This document shows positions 34,947 through 48,011 of a stretch of DNA of 64,000 nt, piece after piece. Source of the DNA: Gentiana macrophylla. Its lineage: Eukaryota > Streptophyta > Magnoliopsida > Gentianales > Gentianaceae. The stretch spans positions 1 through 64,000 of the forward strand of contig JAOBSW010000331.1 in assembly GCA_026214975.1 (NCBI GenBank). The letters are read 5' to 3'. The position numbers and the translations under genes were made by a program. Position 1 is the stretch's first letter; each line of letters starts with the position of its first letter. Under the pieces are notes generated by a model that saw only the letters and a program-made list of their open reading frames with translations, was not told where the DNA came from and made no database searches.

Positions 34947-35972
34947 CTTGAGATTCTAACAATGACAAGTAAATCTCCTAGCTAGCTGTAAAATAAAAAT
35001 ATGAAGTCTATCAGCAACACAAAGAATACTGTATAATTTCTAAGAGACCGTGTGAACCAAAACTTCTGAACAGCAAGAACTCAATCGAATAGCAAAACAA
35101 GAGTACCTATTTTCGTGGTCAGATGTACGGTACTGTGTCTGCATTTTGGTATGCAGTCACAGTCACTCGTAGCATTACAAAACACAAAAAATCTATATGC
35201 CTTTCGTCTAAAACAGCAGATAACAAACAATACAGTAAAAAGAGAATCATCTCTACAAGTGAAGTGACATAGACTTCTCTCAGTATAATCCAAATGAGAT
35301 CAACTGATTCTTCATTTGTGATGGTGATCAAGTGTACGTAGTTAATTCTATTGCCACATTGTGTTTAAACCACGTCCAAGTAAATTAGTTCGATCCCTCG
35401 GAGTTCCATCAGCAAGACATCAACAAAAAATACAAGTAAATGCAGAAAGATCATGTCATCCAACAAGTGATGAAATGATGAGTACTTAACTTTCTTTTTA
35501 TATCAGGCTTATTCAACAATGTAATATTGTAATGTGCTTTTCACAAGTTATTGTAATAGCTGAGTTTGCATATTTGAAGAATATAACAACAATGAGGATA
35601 TATCAAAATTTCTAAACAACAACGCAGTTATTTACCACATGAATCTGAGAATGAATTCAATGAAATATAATCGGAGCAAAACAGGCAAATCGACTAATGA
35701 TACGGAAAACCAAAACGGAATCCTAGCAGATCGATAGAAACGCAGTTATAAAAGAAGAAACAAAAATTAGTTGAAATTACTTGAGATTTAGCCAAATCTG
35801 GACATCCGATCGTGAGGGGAAAAACGTCAATTGCACGTCTCTATATCTGATTTTGAGAGCTCATTAGCTTCGGCAATAAGGTAAACTGGTAAAGTGTGAC
35901 GAGAGCAAATTTGCAGAAGTATCAGGCTCAGCTTAGGAGAATACACTGTGTTGAAATATGAGAGAATGGCGG
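34947..35972 (-). promoter_or_regulatory. MER3 5' leader with intron
   Basis: A leader exon is inferred at about 35960-35785, ending CTCAA|GTAATTTC on the minus strand. An acceptor TTGTTAG at about 34957 precedes the start codon by ten bases. The intervening roughly 0.8 kb has no coding potential. Exact transcription start is unknown. Confidence 0.5.
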
Positions 35973-35983
35973 TTTGGCGGGAA
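35973..35983. promoter_or_regulatory. E2F-like site upstream of MER3
   Basis: TTTGGCGGGAA matches the E2F consensus TTTSSCGS. It lies just upstream of the probable MER3 leader exon. E2F sites mark genes expressed at S phase. Whether it works here is inference. Confidence 0.5.
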
Positions 35984-36089
35984 CTGTATTTAGCGTTTAG
36001 TTTCATTCACATGTTTAGAGTGATGACGCAGGTGATCTGAGCCGTAAACGTTTCTTAATTTTTTTATTTTTTTTTATTTTTTGCTACAG

Positions 36090-36800
36090 CTTTGGATTTT
36101 TGATGTAAAATCTCACGTCGGTAGTAATAGAATACTCACCCGATAAAAATGTCTCATCGGTTTGGGTTTCATTTCTTTTAGATTAAACGATGATTGCGGT
36201 TTAAGCGATTGGACTGCATCATTTACGACTCATTAAACGTTGTCGACCGGAGATGGGGCGTTATAAAACTATATGTTGCACCGCATAAGAAGACGGTGTA
36301 AGAATGGACCTCTAATTCCTCTCGATAGGGACGATCCAAAATGATCTTGGTAAATGACATCGGTAAAAGTAGTAGAATCACCCCATATAAGTGTGAGACA
36401 TAGCCGCTCATTAACTCGGCTAAATTTTTTTGCACAAGGCCAGCGAGGACGGCGGGTCAAGTAGTTGACCGATTATTTACGACTCATTTACCGCTACCGC
36501 ACACTGAGTCCGGGCGTTACTGCAGAATAAATCGAGTCGACTATTAGAGCGAGTAACTATCGCGCCAGACCGCATACAAAAGACGGCGTAAAGAGCGACC
36601 TCTCAATTTACTCTCCAGTACAGACGATCCAAAGCTTGATATTGGCCGTCTGGCGAGGACACCATCCCTTATAAGCGGGGAATGTAAAGTCTCACATCGG
36701 TAAAGTAGTAGAATGCTCACCCCATATCAGTGTGAGATATAAAAGTCTTGTCAACTCGGGTTAGCCCTTTTAGATCAAGCGATTACGGCAGTTGATCGGC
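36090..36800. repeat. Diverged repeated segments, interrupted on the right
   Basis: Two related units are visible at about 36110-36440 and 36465-36790. They share TTTACGACTCATT, CGCATA..AGACGG..TAA, GACGATCCAAA and CTCACCCCATAT..GTGTGAGA. A third copy of the TTTATGACTCATTTAACGCT block lies at about 38475, right of an LTR-like insertion. The parent element is not recognised. No exon seen. Confidence 0.6.
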
Positions 36801-36809
36801 CTTTTCTAA

Positions 36810-38445
36810 GTGTCCAATCTCACTGGCAGTCTACCGGGTTAACTGTAGCCTATAATTGGTGAGTCAATGTCGTATCCCACAAGAAATCTGGTCGAGTACC
36901 AAAGTCGGTCTCATCCCTAGTTCAGGTCAACACAATAATTGAACGTGGTGACTTGTCAGATCACCGGTTCTACAAACTAAATATACACAAAAGAAAGATT
37001 TAAAACTATATAAAAGAGATAACCGAGCTATGATCCAATCTACTACTCACAAAACCTAGCTAAGTCCCGAGATATTCTTGATTCACCTACATGTTCTCGA
37101 TGTCACACAAAGGTGTCGTTTCGGCTCGAGAATAGACATTATTTCAATATCTACCCTCCTATGTCAGGTTCAACAATCCGCTCAACAGATTTAATCGACC
37201 TCACACGGTCTACGATTCATGAAACGCTTCGACAAGTCGATACAAAACCTCACAACGAAACCGAAGTCCGAACAACTCGATCGCTTTTTACAAGTGATCC
37301 TAGAACCCCGGTTCCCGTATCCTCTCGCAAAATACATATGTAAAGACGATACGTGTGATACGTTTATTAAATGATCAATTCAACAAACGTGATAAGAATA
37401 AGTTCTAGAACTATGGTGACGTCGAGAATCAACAGATAAACATCAAGAACACCACATGAACATGCTAAGGTTCGATTTCATAGACTATCACATAACTCGA
37501 CTATCGGGCTATTAGCTACTCATTCTACTAAGAAATAACAAGAAATCAACAATAAAAATAACACAAACAAGATTAAAATTAAGAACAAGAAAGGAAAACG
37601 AATTACCAAATATATTATAGGCCGTCAAAAATCGATTCACCGAACGAAAACCCGTCAATAACGCGTCAAGCTATCTTTGAGAATCAACGGATTACAAAAG
37701 TCTAAGCCTAATCTAAGCTAAACTATGTACAAAATTGATCTAAGCTACGAAAGACGATGAAAAACTAAAGAAAAACAAGTTTGGAAGAAGGTGGTGTGGA
37801 TCTAGATCCAAAATGGGGGTATTATAGTGTTTTATGAGTTCTGGGAGCTAGGCGTGCGCCTAGGAAAGTGTAGGGGCACGCCTAGGATGTTGAAATCACG
37901 TACTGAAACTTCTGGCCAAAATTCACTGCTAGGCGTGCGCCTAGCTGACACACCCTCAGAAAAACTGTCATAACTTTGTCTGTAGACCTTCGATTTGAGT
38001 GATTCAAAAGATACGTTGGAAATCTCATTCAATTGTCTACAACTTTCATGAAGATGTCAAGCCCAGAAAATGCCTCTAAGGTGGATCAAATTGCAGATCA
38101 ATGGAAGGTATGGTTGTAGTACCACCGCGTTTTGATCCGTTTGAACGTTTAAGTTTCGGGCACATGTTCCAATCCTCGTATCTCGCCTTCCGGACATCTC
38201 AAACACCTAAGTCCTGTATAAAATCACAACAAATACCACACATAATCCCTACAGGACACTAGGGTGACCGAGAATATAGTAAATTACACCGAAAAAGACC
38301 GAGAATCCCGGACTTTACGTCCTAGGTCTCGAAATGATAACCAATGTGTAAATACATCAAAATACAACCAAATGTCTCAGAAAACATATAAAACGAGGTA
38401 TAAACGGAGTATAATTACATAGAAAATGATAGCCAATTTGACTCT
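36810..38445 (-). mobile_element. LTR-like insertion, probable solo LTR or LTR-derived element
   Basis: About 1.6 kb separates two parts of a repeated sequence. On the minus strand it starts TGATGAGAGTCAAATTGGCT near 38450 and runs to GACATTGACTCACCAATTAT and GGTAGACTGCC near 36815, which resembles long gypsy LTRs ending with a ...GACTCAC... block. Palindromic CTAGGCGTGCGCCTAG motifs lie near 37848 and 37930. There is no pol sequence. Ends and target duplication are not defined. Confidence 0.4.
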
Positions 38446-38499
38446 CATCAGCAATCTGAGCATTTGACCGGATCATTTATGACTCATTTAACGCTACTG

Positions 38500-39937
38500 C
38501 ACCTGAAGTGCAGCATTTGATTGCAACTATATGCAAATGCTGGGATTGCCCTTGTGGTTTATGAAGTAAAAAATTGATGTGTTGTCAGAAAAGAAAAAAA
38601 ATGACAATAAATATCGGAAATTATACATGAATGAATATATGAAGAGTATCGTACCGGGGGCGACCCAAAAAAATTTCTCACTCGGACACTTGAACAGATT
38701 TAAAAAACGAGTGATAACGTTTTTATACATTTATTTTACCAATGAAAATACATCGATTTTCAGATCTCAGTAAGGGAGTGTCCCGCCTGGCCGCCTTTGT
38801 CTACATGGTTCTCCCCCTGCCCTGGTATCATATTACGTAAGTTTGATAGATTGATGTAGCCACTTGTGGACTATTTGAGTAAATTATTTCATAGGTCGGT
38901 CAGTAGCTTCTTAGAAGTTATAATTAAATTAAATTAATAGTGATAGTCAATTAAGAAGAAACGTAGAGAAAGACAGGCAGCCAACTGACCTCACGATCCA
39001 ATTAATGGAAGCAAAGAGAAGATATGATGCATCTATACGTTACTAGTATTCTCATCATGTTGTCATTTCATCTCTTAATCATAAAGAAAAGAAAATAAAT
39101 TAAAGAGGGAACATGTGTTCACATTTGATTTTGTATATCCAAACATGGATTTATGGAGCTTAATGATCATATCATTATCATACAGCTCAAAAGAAGAAAA
39201 GAAATCTTTGTTAAATTCACAAGAAAAGGGGCAGCAGTTGCAGTTGCTAACCAGGACATATATATGAAGTTCTTCATTGTTCAAATAATACCATCCCCAG
39301 CAAAAGTTGCAAATCGTTCCAACAGTGTGACGTAAACAAACCCATCTTTTCTTTTTCTATTGAAAAAACAAAGACAGTAACGTCAATCTCAGTCGTAGTA
39401 TGTATCTTCCTTTATATTATACTCCATCTATACTACAACATCCATCATCGATTTATGTATGAATTGTATGTGGAATTGTGATATTTTGATTATCGGAGTC
39501 ATTGACCGTCGTAAAATTTTTATAAATCATTTCAAACTAAAATTCTTATGCTATCACTCTTCACTTCATTCTTAGTACCGTAACGATATATCCGCAATAA
39601 AGTCAACATAATAATTGATTATGTATGTTATATGATTCATTGATTTATGAGGGAACGTCACATTATAATCAATGTTTTTCTATTTTGTTGAGGTCTATTT
39701 TAACGCGAAGATATCATTTTTCTTTAAAGAAAATCTAAACCTAACAAATATCTATTTTAAATCCAAAAAATAAAAAGTGAACCGTTAAATGATCAAGTTT
39801 GATAACAACACAAATATCCTTTCCCTCCAGTAGTATAGAAATCTTTATATATATTACAAATAATTTTCCCCGGTTTTTCCTTCCACGTACTTTACTACTA
39901 CTATCATCACCGCCGCCGGGCGCCCCCGTCCATTGGA
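38500..39937. other. AT-rich region upstream of the NRT2.7-like gene
   Basis: No supported exon. Short frames at 38527-38773, 39075-39284 and 39153-39335 are AT-rich chance frames without recognisable domains. The last few hundred bases probably hold the NRT2.7 promoter. Confidence 0.4.
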
Positions 39938-39973
39938 ATGGCCGGAGTAAGAGTAACAGAACACCTCCCGAAA

Positions 39974-41804
39974 ATGAATGCATCATACTCCATAGACGTA
40001 GATTCCGATCACAAAGCCACCGAAATCAAATTGTTTAGCTTATCTTCACCCCACATGAGAGCTTTCCATTTAGCATGGCTCTCTTTATTCTCTTGCTTCT
40101 TCTCCACTTTCTCCATTCCACCGCTCCTCCCTCTCATCAAAAAAGACCTCAACCTCACCGCCTCCGACGTCGGCAAAGCCGGCATCGCTACTTTTCTTGG
40201 CTCAATCTTCTCCCGTCTAGCTATGGGCCCCGCTTGCGACCTCGTAGGCCCAAGGATCGCCTCTGCCACCCTCTCCCTCCTCACTGCACCGCTGGTTTTA
40301 TGCATGTGTTTTATCAAATCTCCTGTTGATTTTATGATCGTTCGGTTTTTTATCGGTTTCTCGATAGCTAATTTCGTAGCTAACCAGTTTTGGATGAGCT
40401 GTATGTTCTCAAGCTGCGTTGTTGGTCTAGCCAACGGGTTAGCGCGGTTGGGCTAACGTTGGTTCAGGCGTGCAACGCAGCTTGTCATGCCACTTATTTA
40501 TTCCTTCTTCATCACTACATTACGTGTGCCCGCAGCGTCTTCTTCTATTGCTTGGCGTATGGCTTTTGTGGTTCCAGCCGTATTTCAAGCCGTGACTGCA
40601 CTCTTGGTATTCATACAACATGTAGATAATAAAACTTATATGCTAATGCTAAAGAATGTTTATAATCATTAAAGCTTAATCGAGTCGATCTTGAGCAGTT
40701 TCCCCCTGCTCGAACAAGCTCAATCCGAGTTCAAGCATCAATTTTTTTTTTTAAGAAACTACTCGTCTTGATAACTAAAGATCTGATTTGATTCGAATCG
40801 TTTACGGCCAGCCCCCCGGTAGTAATTCACATCGGCTTATAGACTACATAGTATATATGTGACATGCATGAATACACTTTATACTTATAAGTCACAATGT
40901 TAAATCTTTGATTGCTGGTACAGGTACTGGTATTTGGACAGGACTTGCCTGATGGAAATTACACAACTGCCCGGAAGTTTTCCAGTACACAACACAAAAG
41001 AAACGGTTTCAGTATCCTTTTAAAAGGGCTAACAAACTACAGAGGATGGATTCTCGGATTATCTTACGGGTTTTGCTTCGGAGTCGAGTTAACAACCGAC
41101 AATATAATCGCACAATACTTTTACGACAGGTTCAACTTGAGTATTGAGTTATCAGGTGCTATTGCTTCGAGCTTCGGGTTGGCGAATATTGTGTCCAGGC
41201 CTGCAGGTGGTTTTGTTTCAGACAGGGTTGGAAAGAGGTTTGGAATGAGAGGGAGGCTATGGAGCTTGTGGGTGGTGCAGACGATGGCTGGGTTGCTGTG
41301 CGTGTTGCTTGGACGAGTTAACTTGCTTTGGGCGTCGATGGTGGTTATGTGTGTGTTTTCGTTCTTTGTTCAAGCTGCTTTGGTCTTACCTTTGGTGTTG
41401 TTCCTTTTGTTTCAAAGAGGTAAACTCATAGCTAGATTTGTATAAAAGTGACATGTTTATATATGTAGGCAAACAAAGATAATATCCAAAAACAATGTAA
41501 TGCAACAAAGGTTAATTACCATTTGAATGGATGTTAATTTTGCAATGCAGATCAATGGGAGTGATATCAGGCATGACCGAAGCGGGGAACGGTAGGTGCA
41601 GTAGTGACACAGCTTCTACTCTTTTCAGGCACACAAAAATGTCCACGAAACCAGCATCTCACTCATGGGCATTATGATGCTTGTTTGTAGTCTCCTATCA
41701 CCCTCATCTACTTCCCACAATGGGGTGGTATGTTCTGCACACCCTCTTTCCATAAACCTGCTGCACCAGATGATGATGATGATGATTATCACTTACTGGA
41801 CTAG
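39974..41804 (+). pseudogene. NRT2.7: High-affinity nitrate transporter NRT2.7-like, frameshifted
   Basis: NRT2.7 is a major-facilitator nitrate/proton symporter of the seed vacuole membrane in Arabidopsis. Exons are about 39974-40620, 40924-41419 and 41551-41804. Clear matches: FSLSSPHMRAFHLAWLSLFS, DLNLTASDVGKAGIATF, SRLAMGPACDLVGPR (MFS loop motif), VRFFIGFSIANFVANQFWMS, AWRMAFVVPAVFQAV, LTTDNIIAQYFYDRF, SRPAGGFVSDRVGKRFGMRG, GLLCVLLGRVNLLW. Frame changes occur three times in 40435-40490, once near 41378 (after FVQAA), and at least twice more in the last exon near 41592 and 41702. A possible earlier ATG lies at 39938. The density of lesions argues for a decaying gene. Confidence 0.88.
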
Positions 41805-43457
41805 ATTTAGTCGTGCACATAAAAAACCAAGTCTACGTCATGAAATAACGTGAAACGCATGTACGAATGAGGTGAATAGTGATGTACACAAGCTCAAATT
41901 TCACTGGTTTAAGCTCGGATTTGTTCGTCTGTTTGCAAAAAAGAGCCAAGCTCAAATGTTATAGTGTTTCCGTTTTATAAACAAACAAACAAACACGAGT
42001 TTGTTCACGAACAAAATATAAATGTGAGTAAAAATGTCTATATATGTATTTATTTAGGATTAATTTGTTGATGAATACATATGTAAATGATGTTCATGAG
42101 ATGTTCTTGGGAGAAGGATGTCGTCCAAAGCTATATTGAGGAAATAGAGTTTTTTTTTTTTTTTTTTCCCTTCTTAAATGAGCCGAGCTTGGTTTGTTTT
42201 TCTCAAACGAGCCCAGCAATAAGTTTAATTTAACGAGCTGCGCCGACATGAATTTTAGCTTGTTTATTTTAGGATGAGCAGAGCTTCAATCCAATTTGCG
42301 AACTATACAAGTTCAAATACAAATATAAGACATTTGGGTCGATCCGGTTTATGTACAGCCCTAGATAGGAAGGAAGGAAGAGAGGGTGTCCATACATTCT
42401 TTTTCTTCCTTTTAACTAGTCTACATCATTTGCATTGGATAGGTTTTTTTTTTTGAACCACAAGATTATGCATTCAACAGAAAAAAGGAAACTTACTTGA
42501 AAAAGAAACAGGTGTGAACTTTGTTGAGTGATTTTTTATATGAACCATCAACTGCATAAACCACTTCTCCTCAATATCGGCCATGCTTCCGGCCATGAAG
42601 ACAGGGGCAAAACCCACCAATTACCCAGAATCCCAAGAAGCTCCATCTTCTTGCCTTTCAATTTTACTCGAGCCAAGCAGAGAAACGTGTAATCTTCAAC
42701 TTCAACTTCCTCATCAGAATATGACTGTCCAGCAGAGGATCAGAAATTCTTCGTCAGTCAGTACAGTACGTAGAAAAATCAACAGAATGCAGTCAAGATA
42801 CGAAATACAGCGTGCCCCTAACACTTTTTCCAGACTGCAAGACACTATTTTTGTCAAAAGTGCTAAAACGACTTGTCTTTTTATTTATTTACCAAATAAA
42901 AATGGCATTACATTGGACTTTCAAACTAAGGATGCCGAAAAGAATCTCACCTTGAATCGATAAATGAAGGGGAGCTGCCACACAGACTGCTGCATAACTG
43001 GGACAAGAAAACTAAGATAAGGAACGCGAATAACAGATACATACAAAGAAAAAAATTAGTGAAATGCTCTACCGAGACTAATAACTATTTAGTTTATTTG
43101 CGTAATTTGCTAATTGTGGATTTATAATCCATAACAGATATTCACTACGCCAATGGGCATATTTAAAAGAAAACTCCAAAAACCATTTCAGAACGTATTT
43201 ATCTCGATGAACTAGAATCGAATGTTGACTTTAATAAGAAACGCACATTAAACTATAGCATATTATTCTACCTTTGACTAATTATCTCGCAAAATCCAGT
43301 AAAAGATGGGTTGCTCACAATATGATATAAGAAATGGAATATACATTAATAAGATTTTGCAATATTTGCTAATATGCTGACCTAGGATGCGATAAGCATT
43401 CACATTCATGAAACTGACATTCCAGCAGAGAGATCAATGAATGTCCAGACAACAGTA
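41805..43457. other. Intergenic sequence with GAGCTTG-type repeat remnants
   Basis: Segments at 41885-42010 and 42180-42260 carry AAGCTC, ACGAGTTTGTTC and GAGCCGAGCTTGG motifs common to dispersed plant repeats; similar wording occurs at 40677-40750 and 57850-57970. A 126-codon frame at 42583-42963 has no recognisable domain and is not supported. Confidence 0.4.
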
Positions 43458-45063
43458 TTAACGAACCTCTTCGACGTAGAAATACACGGATAAGGGGCTG
43501 GGCTTTGTGGTGAAAAGAATAAGGGCAACTTTAGCAGCAATAACAAAAGGGTGACCCCAGTTCATAAGCACGGTAGAGAAGAGGAAAATTGGCACCAGCA
43601 GTTTCCTTACAAAAGACAAGAGAGCACGGCGATCTTCATCAGGGTCCAACGTGCCTTTTGGATCATGATCACCAAACTCAAACTCAAAACCTGAATTAAC
43701 ACAGAGAACATGAGAAGCATTTTGGACTTAGAAGAGAAATTTGACAGGATGTGGTCTTTGGTACAATGGACTTGACAATCACAGGCTAACCATTTGTACA
43801 ATGCCCGATTTGTGGCCAGAAGCTGGTTGATCCTGTTACAATGGACAACCCAAATATGCCGGTGATCACAAATCTCCGACCTGACAAAATAACACAGTAA
43901 GGCCAGACCTTCAGAAAACAACTAAAGAAAACTTTATGTAGTGAAAATAGGGTTCAATGAAATCACTGATTCAGGCCTAGTAATTCCTTACTCAATCACA
44001 GCTATATTGTTTTATAACCTAGACCTTTACTTTAGTATTTTTTACCAAGAAATGCTAAAACATGTGCAAATTCCAGCTCATGAAATTCAACCCAATAGAT
44101 CGTCTTCATCTAAAACCCTCACTCGTCAACAAACCAGAGTTTCTCTCGTAACTAAGCATAAAAATGTCTAACAAGCAAACTGAAGTCTAAACTTGAAAGG
44201 GTTACTTGCACATGGAAGAAAGTTGTTTGATTACTTGCATTAGTGTCTCTAAAAAGATTATCTACGTTATAGACTCAAATACCACTTCACTCCACTATAT
44301 TGTTTTTGAGTCTTAGCTCATTAGTAGGATGTATACTCATAATTAGAATAGATATTCTATACTTTGTGCGGATAAGTGGCGCAAAATTTTAGTGATTCTG
44401 CAATTTACACGTTTGAATAAAGATCAATGTTGCAGATGTGTTTATGTGGATCTGAATGGTTTGATCAATATTCAACATATTTGGGCGTCTTTGAGAAACT
44501 GCTTAGCATTGTCAGTACCAAAATGCGTCCCATTCAACATTCTTCCGCAATTAAATCTACCAAAGAGGCAGAAAGCTTCTTCTTCGCCTTAAACAAAGCT
44601 ATCGATAGTAAACCTTATCAAGTTTATAAATAATTTTACCCGTCAATACTCGTTTTCATGCCTCTGAATACAGTAAAATGCTTCCATAAAGTGTTGAAGA
44701 ACAGTTAAAAAACAAATAAATTACACAGAAGTCGAAAGAACGGATTGTATACTAACATGAAGGCCTGGAGTCCTGAACAAGGCGATGATATTTCCGTAGA
44801 AACAACTTCCAGCAAGACTTAGGGACGGACTCGTGTACATAATATCTTAGGGCGGTCGTCCAAGTACTATGAAGTCTATGATTCCAAATAATTGCACCTA
44901 AAAATCGAAAATCAGCAATTTTCAGAAATTTTCGGCATTACCTTTAATCCTGTATATATTCAGATTGCATAGGCTTACATGGGCGTTGAAGAAGTGGAGG
45001 TTGACTCCTAAATGAGGTGACAGAAGCCCTGACAGGCAACAATATTAGTCTCGCTTTGAGCAT
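43458..45063 (-). CDS. Small membrane protein of unknown function, possibly mitochondrial
   Basis: Four exons with GT/AG borders, 45063-44979, 44897-44757, 43880-43791 and 43690-43458, total 549 nt and encode 182 residues without interruption. The N-terminus MLKARLILLPVRASVTSFRS is basic and hydroxylated like a mitochondrial presequence. A soluble segment follows (WNHRLHSTWTTALRYYVHES). Hydrophobic stretches are RRFVITGIFGLSIVTGSTSF and LLVPIFLFSTVLMNW plus HPFVIAAKVALILFTTK, separated by an acidic linker FEFEFGDHDPKGTLDPDEDR. It ends YFYVEEVR. I do not recognise the family. The clean splicing phases argue it is a real gene; none of the single frames exceeds 105 codons, so it is easily missed. 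Confidence 0.68.
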
Positions 45064-45323
45064 TGGAATTTGACGGAAATGTACTACTGTCCGATGAGAA
45101 TCTAACTCAGTGGCGCCGGCGTAGACAGAAATCTGTTGGAATTAGAAAAGTTTACATCCAAATATATATGTACAAAATATAGAAAAAGTTATTATGTAAG
45201 AGTGATTTCATGGGTAATATCAAGTGGAGAGTTGAGATACCATTTGGGATCACCCATCGTTATATAATAATAATTTTTCCAAAATATATAAACACACCAT
45301 GATCTAGACCAAAAGATATATAC

Positions 45324-47973
45324 ACTCGACACTTCAATCTGACCGCCGCGTGTGTGTTGTGTCGACACAAGACACTGCGGCGTACAACATGTTCGACGCC
45401 GTGTCACACGTGTTGGTTGATTAAACTAATATTATTTAAAATTTAAATATCCGATACGCTATTTACACACCGATTTCATTTATACGATTAATCGACACTC
45501 CCGACACACCTTAACCCAATTTTTAATTTTTTCTTCATTATTTAAGTTTTATTCAATGGAAACGTTAAAATACACGATTTTCATTTCTATAATAATTAAA
45601 AATTGAGGAAAAATCCATTTTTTAATACAAAATAAATAAGCATGACACACTCTTTTTTAGTGGCAATAAAGGCAAATAAATTTTAGACAATGACAATAAT
45701 TTGCTTACTACGAAAGACGCGCTAACAACAAACACACTCGATTCTTTGATCTTTGATGTTGTTGTTTATTTTATTTTATTTTGGTTATAAACACTCAGAA
45801 ACTTTTGATTTATAACTCCGATCATCGAAAACATTTCACCAAATTTCTTTTTTTTTTTTTCTGCTCTTTACTTTGGCTCAAATACGATCTCCTTCCGACG
45901 TAAATTTTGAAAACCAAAAAATATTTCCATTAACCTGGGCGTTTTTTCTTATAAACGATCAGAATTTTTGATTTAAAACACCGATCATCAAAATTGTTTC
46001 ACCAAAGTTCATATTTTTTTCTTCATTTTGAGACCCATTTGATACATTTTCGACGTAGTATTTGAAAGCCGAATTTAATTGCAAGATTTACACTAACACA
46101 AAGATGTCGAAATGATGTCGAACAAGATGACGTGATCATTTAGCGCATTTAATTCAATTCGAGTACTACTTCAAGGCACACATATCTGACTCATATAAGG
46201 CTCATTTAAGGCTTAATTCAAAGGACACAATATCATATCTGGCTCATATAAGACATACAATATCACTAATTGAGATCATATAAGACATCTGAAGATCGTG
46301 ATCAATAAAATGATCAATATCAATAAGCGATGATCGATCAATAAATGATGATCGATGTGAAAAGCAGATAGGCTCATTTAAGGCTTAATTCAAGTGACTA
46401 CTTCAAGGCACACATATATGGCTCATTTAAGGCTCATTTAATGCTTAATTCAAAGGACACAATATCATATATGGCTCATATAAGGCACACAATATGAGTA
46501 ACAATATCATATAAGGCACACAGTATTAGTACACAGTATCACCAAGATAGATATATAGCTTTCCTATTGAATCAGGAATCCATGTGACCTGAATTTGATC
46601 CAACAACTTGTTCTGAATATTCAGCTTCTTAGTTCTTTTCTTCGATGAAACTTCAATTAATTAAATTGGCAAGTTTTATCAGATTTAATTTGTCACCATC
46701 TTGACCTGCTAGAATTGTTTCCTTTAATGTCGAATCTTGAATCCGAGGCATCATCAAAACGTCCCCAGAAAGACTACTACGCACTCGATTCCATCACTAC
46801 GAAAACTCAGTGACTTTTTCAAATAGCTATCATCTTTACTCACGAATTCAGATGGCTTCATAGCATCTTTATCACTATAAACATAAGACGTTGTTGTTTT
46901 GTTGATTGACATTGCACCAGAATTTATACTAGAAGATGCAGAGGTATACAAATACGCATCAAAACCTCTAGAATAACTCATGGAAGGCGATGGCTCATTA
47001 CCATAAACATATCAGACGAGCCCGATTAATTGTAAGCATTGAGAAGCTCTCTGAACCAAATCGTCGAACACGTTGTGGACATTTTCAAGATCCAACAATT
47101 TTAATGCCTCTATTTTTTGCTCGTTGCTATGATGATAAGATAAACCCAAATCCGTTGCATCTCTTGCAATATCTTGAACAACTCATCAAGAACATCTCTG
47201 CCTTTAATTTGACGAGAAATGGCTTCAATACGAGTCGAATCCAGTGATGCCAAATAGCAGCATTCCGATCGCATAGTAAAGTTTAACAGAATTATTAAAA
47301 GGGATACAATACTCGTTAAAAGACGATAAAACTATTTTCGTTTCACCCAGGAATGCACCAAAAGAAGTAAACATGTTGCATTTGGTCCTCGGTAAAGTTG
47401 ACAGCAAGTTCCCAATAGTGTGCAACACCTGCATCAAAAAATAGTTTCCGAGCAGCAGCTTCGGTTCGGCATTATTGAACTGAGAATCGATTAAAGCTCG
47501 GGTTAGCAACGTTCCCTTGCCATACCAGAAGGCATTTGTTAACAGGAGCATCGGGAGCATTGTCATCTTCTTCGTCTTCACCTTCTTCCTTTTTCACAAA
47601 TGCTGCCCAGTCTATGCGTCTCGGCATCAAATAGGGGTATATTCGTCCGATTGAATTTATTTGTCCTTAATGCAACTAAAAATTGAAAATTTGGATTAGC
47701 ACTTAATTAAGGGGAAAAAGTGGATTATAAACTAATTTTTCCTTAAATAAATATACGCATCGTATCAAGTTTATATGTTTTTTTTTTTTGATAAAAAAAT
47801 CATTTTTACAAATTGTAATATTTTGAAAGTCAATCACAATTTATTTTGGCACCGTATAAAGGCCGAATATCTATTCTAGACATTCATAGAGTTTATGTAA
47901 TACCTATCTTATTTTGTCTAGTTTTTTTCAGATGTTTACGAATATTTTTTTTGATAAATTAAATTTTATTTAC

Positions 47974-48011
<38 letters not shown>

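Noticed and set aside
40009..40434. 141-codon minus-strand frame
   Set aside because: It is antisense to the first NRT2.7-like exon, which has clear family homology on the plus strand.
42583..42963. 126-codon plus-strand frame as a gene
   Set aside because: No conserved motif, low-complexity composition and no splice or homology support.
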